Shown: piece by piece, positions 63,501-64,000 of the stretch
How the letters are laid out: each line of letters opens with the position of its first letter
How positions within the stretch are numbered: the first letter of the stretch is position 1
Assembly (NCBI RefSeq): GCF_964340395.1
Contig: NC_135549.1
Span: forward strand, 33,476,832-33,540,831
Source: Glandiceps talaboti
Taxonomy: Eukaryota > Hemichordata > Enteropneusta > Spengelidae
Direction: 5' to 3'
Length of the DNA stretch: 64,000 nucleotides
Notes under the pieces: model-generated
What the model was told of the DNA's origin: nothing
Database searches by the model: none
What the model saw: the letters and a program-made list of their open reading frames with translations, nothing else
Made by a program: the position numbers and the translations under genes

Positions 63501-64000
63501 ACTATGATCAATGTCTGACTAGTGTAACTACTCCCCACTGTGATCAATGTCTGACTAGTGTAACAACTCCCCACTGTGATCAAAGTCTGACTAGTGTAAC
63601 AACTCCCCACTGTGATCAATGTCTGACTAGTGTAACAACTCCCCACTGTGATCAATGTCTGACTAGTATAACAACTCCCCACTGTGATCAATGTCTGACT
63701 AGTGTAACAACTCCCCACTATGATCAAAGTCTGACTAGTGTAACAACTCCCCACTGTGATCAAAGTCTGACTAGTGTAACAACTCCCCACTTTGATCAAT
63801 GTCTGACTAGTGTAACAACTCCCCACTGTGATCAATGTCTGACCAGTGTAACAACTCCCCACTGTGATCAATGTCTGACCAGTGTAACAACTCCCCACTG
63901 CGATCAATGTCTGACTGGTGTAACAACTCCCCACTGTGATCAATGTCTGACTAGTGTAACAACTCCCCACTGTGATCAAAGTCTGACTAGTGTAACAACT
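57566..64000. repeat. Higher-order repeat, 3,456-bp period with 864-bp sub-period
   Basis: GATGAAAG recurs from 57566 to 61022, and CTGCGATC from 58212 to 61668, both exactly 3,456 bp (96 units). The three-unit signature (two CTGACCAGT units, then CTGCGATC with CTGGTGT) recurs at 864 bp (24 units): 58212/59076, 61668/62532 and 63036/63900. It also does so earlier, at 46241/47105. Confidence 0.82.

Larger units (their letters stand above)
38305..64000. repeat. Giant 36-bp minisatellite/satellite array, about 714 units, continues past the window
   Basis: 25.7 kb of a 36-bp unit with core GTGTAACAACTCCCCACTGT, continuing GATCAATGTCTGACTA. Each unit contains two 6-bp palindromes, ACTAGT and TGATCA. 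The main variable positions are CTGTG/CTTTG/CTATG, CAATGTC/CAAAGTC and AGTGTAA/AGTATAA. Rare units include a 3-bp deletion (GTGTAACTCCCC), a 2-bp deletion (GATCAGTC at 40997 and 48261), CTGGGATC, GATGAAAG, CTATTGTAA and CTGCGATC followed by CTGGTGT. The open frames of thousands of codons on both strands follow from the unit being 12 codons long without a stop in those frames; they are not annotated as genes. Confidence 0.97.

Noticed and set aside
40972-63979. Open frames of 2,400 to over 5,000 codons on both strands
   Set aside because: They are produced by a 36-bp stop-free tandem unit. Variation is not codon-like, both strands are open, and small deletions shift the frame.
38305-64000. CRISPR array
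   Set aside because: Units are contiguous with no unique spacers, there are no cas genes, and the DNA is eukaryotic.
1-64000. tRNA, rRNA or other structured RNA genes
   Set aside because: I saw no tRNA-like A/B boxes with a cloverleaf or rRNA-like segment by eye. A covariance-model scan would be needed to be certain.

Overview
This is eukaryotic, animal-type nuclear DNA. No bacterial-style operon is present. The support is a set of very short GT/AG-bounded exons in phase with one another, non-LTR (LINE) reverse transcriptase fragments, a piggyBac-type element, and a very large load of intronic minisatellites. A marine invertebrate is likely; lancelets are one group whose introns are known to carry minisatellites. 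The species cannot be fixed from the sequence alone.

Gene layer. I reconstruct one minus-strand gene from nine small exons between 35171 and 1069. In transcript order they are 35137-35171, 34408-34456, 25123-25193, 19264-19311, 12667-12698, 10097-10144, 8205-8250, 3539-3592 and 1069-1146. All have AG/GT borders, all reading phases agree across the introns, and the joined product (461 nt, about 153 codons) is a continuous Q/E/K/L-rich probable coiled coil. Both ends of the gene lie outside the window or were not found. I cannot name the protein.

Repeat layer. Roughly 70% of the window is tandem repeat. Each intron has its own unrelated minisatellite or degenerate tandem repeat: 33, 38, 32, 62, 39, 29/27/21, 49, 18, 37, 33, 31, 31, 38, 26 and 36 bp units, plus (GAAA)n and (ACAT)n. 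The largest is a 36-bp array from 38305 to the window edge (25.7 kb, about 714 units). It is open in one frame on each strand only because 36 is a multiple of three. Several arrays show higher-order repeat structure that can be traced by rare unit variants.

Mobile layer. A plus-strand LINE fragment (5147-8145) is split by a minus-strand LINE (5436-7487) flanked by a 10-bp target duplication. A piggyBac-type remnant (21968-23371, TTAA target sites) carries a LINE 3' fragment inside it. Another degraded plus-strand LINE (27264-30752) is split by a 2.7-kb foldback-type element (27658-30342), whose ends carry repeated copies of a 20-bp perfect palindrome.

How it fits together. The coiled-coil gene is the only convincing host gene. 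Everything else is intronic DNA dominated by tandem repeat growth and nested transposon insertion. The most unusual pattern is positional: in nearly every intron the array begins only about 100-240 nt upstream of the next 3' splice site.
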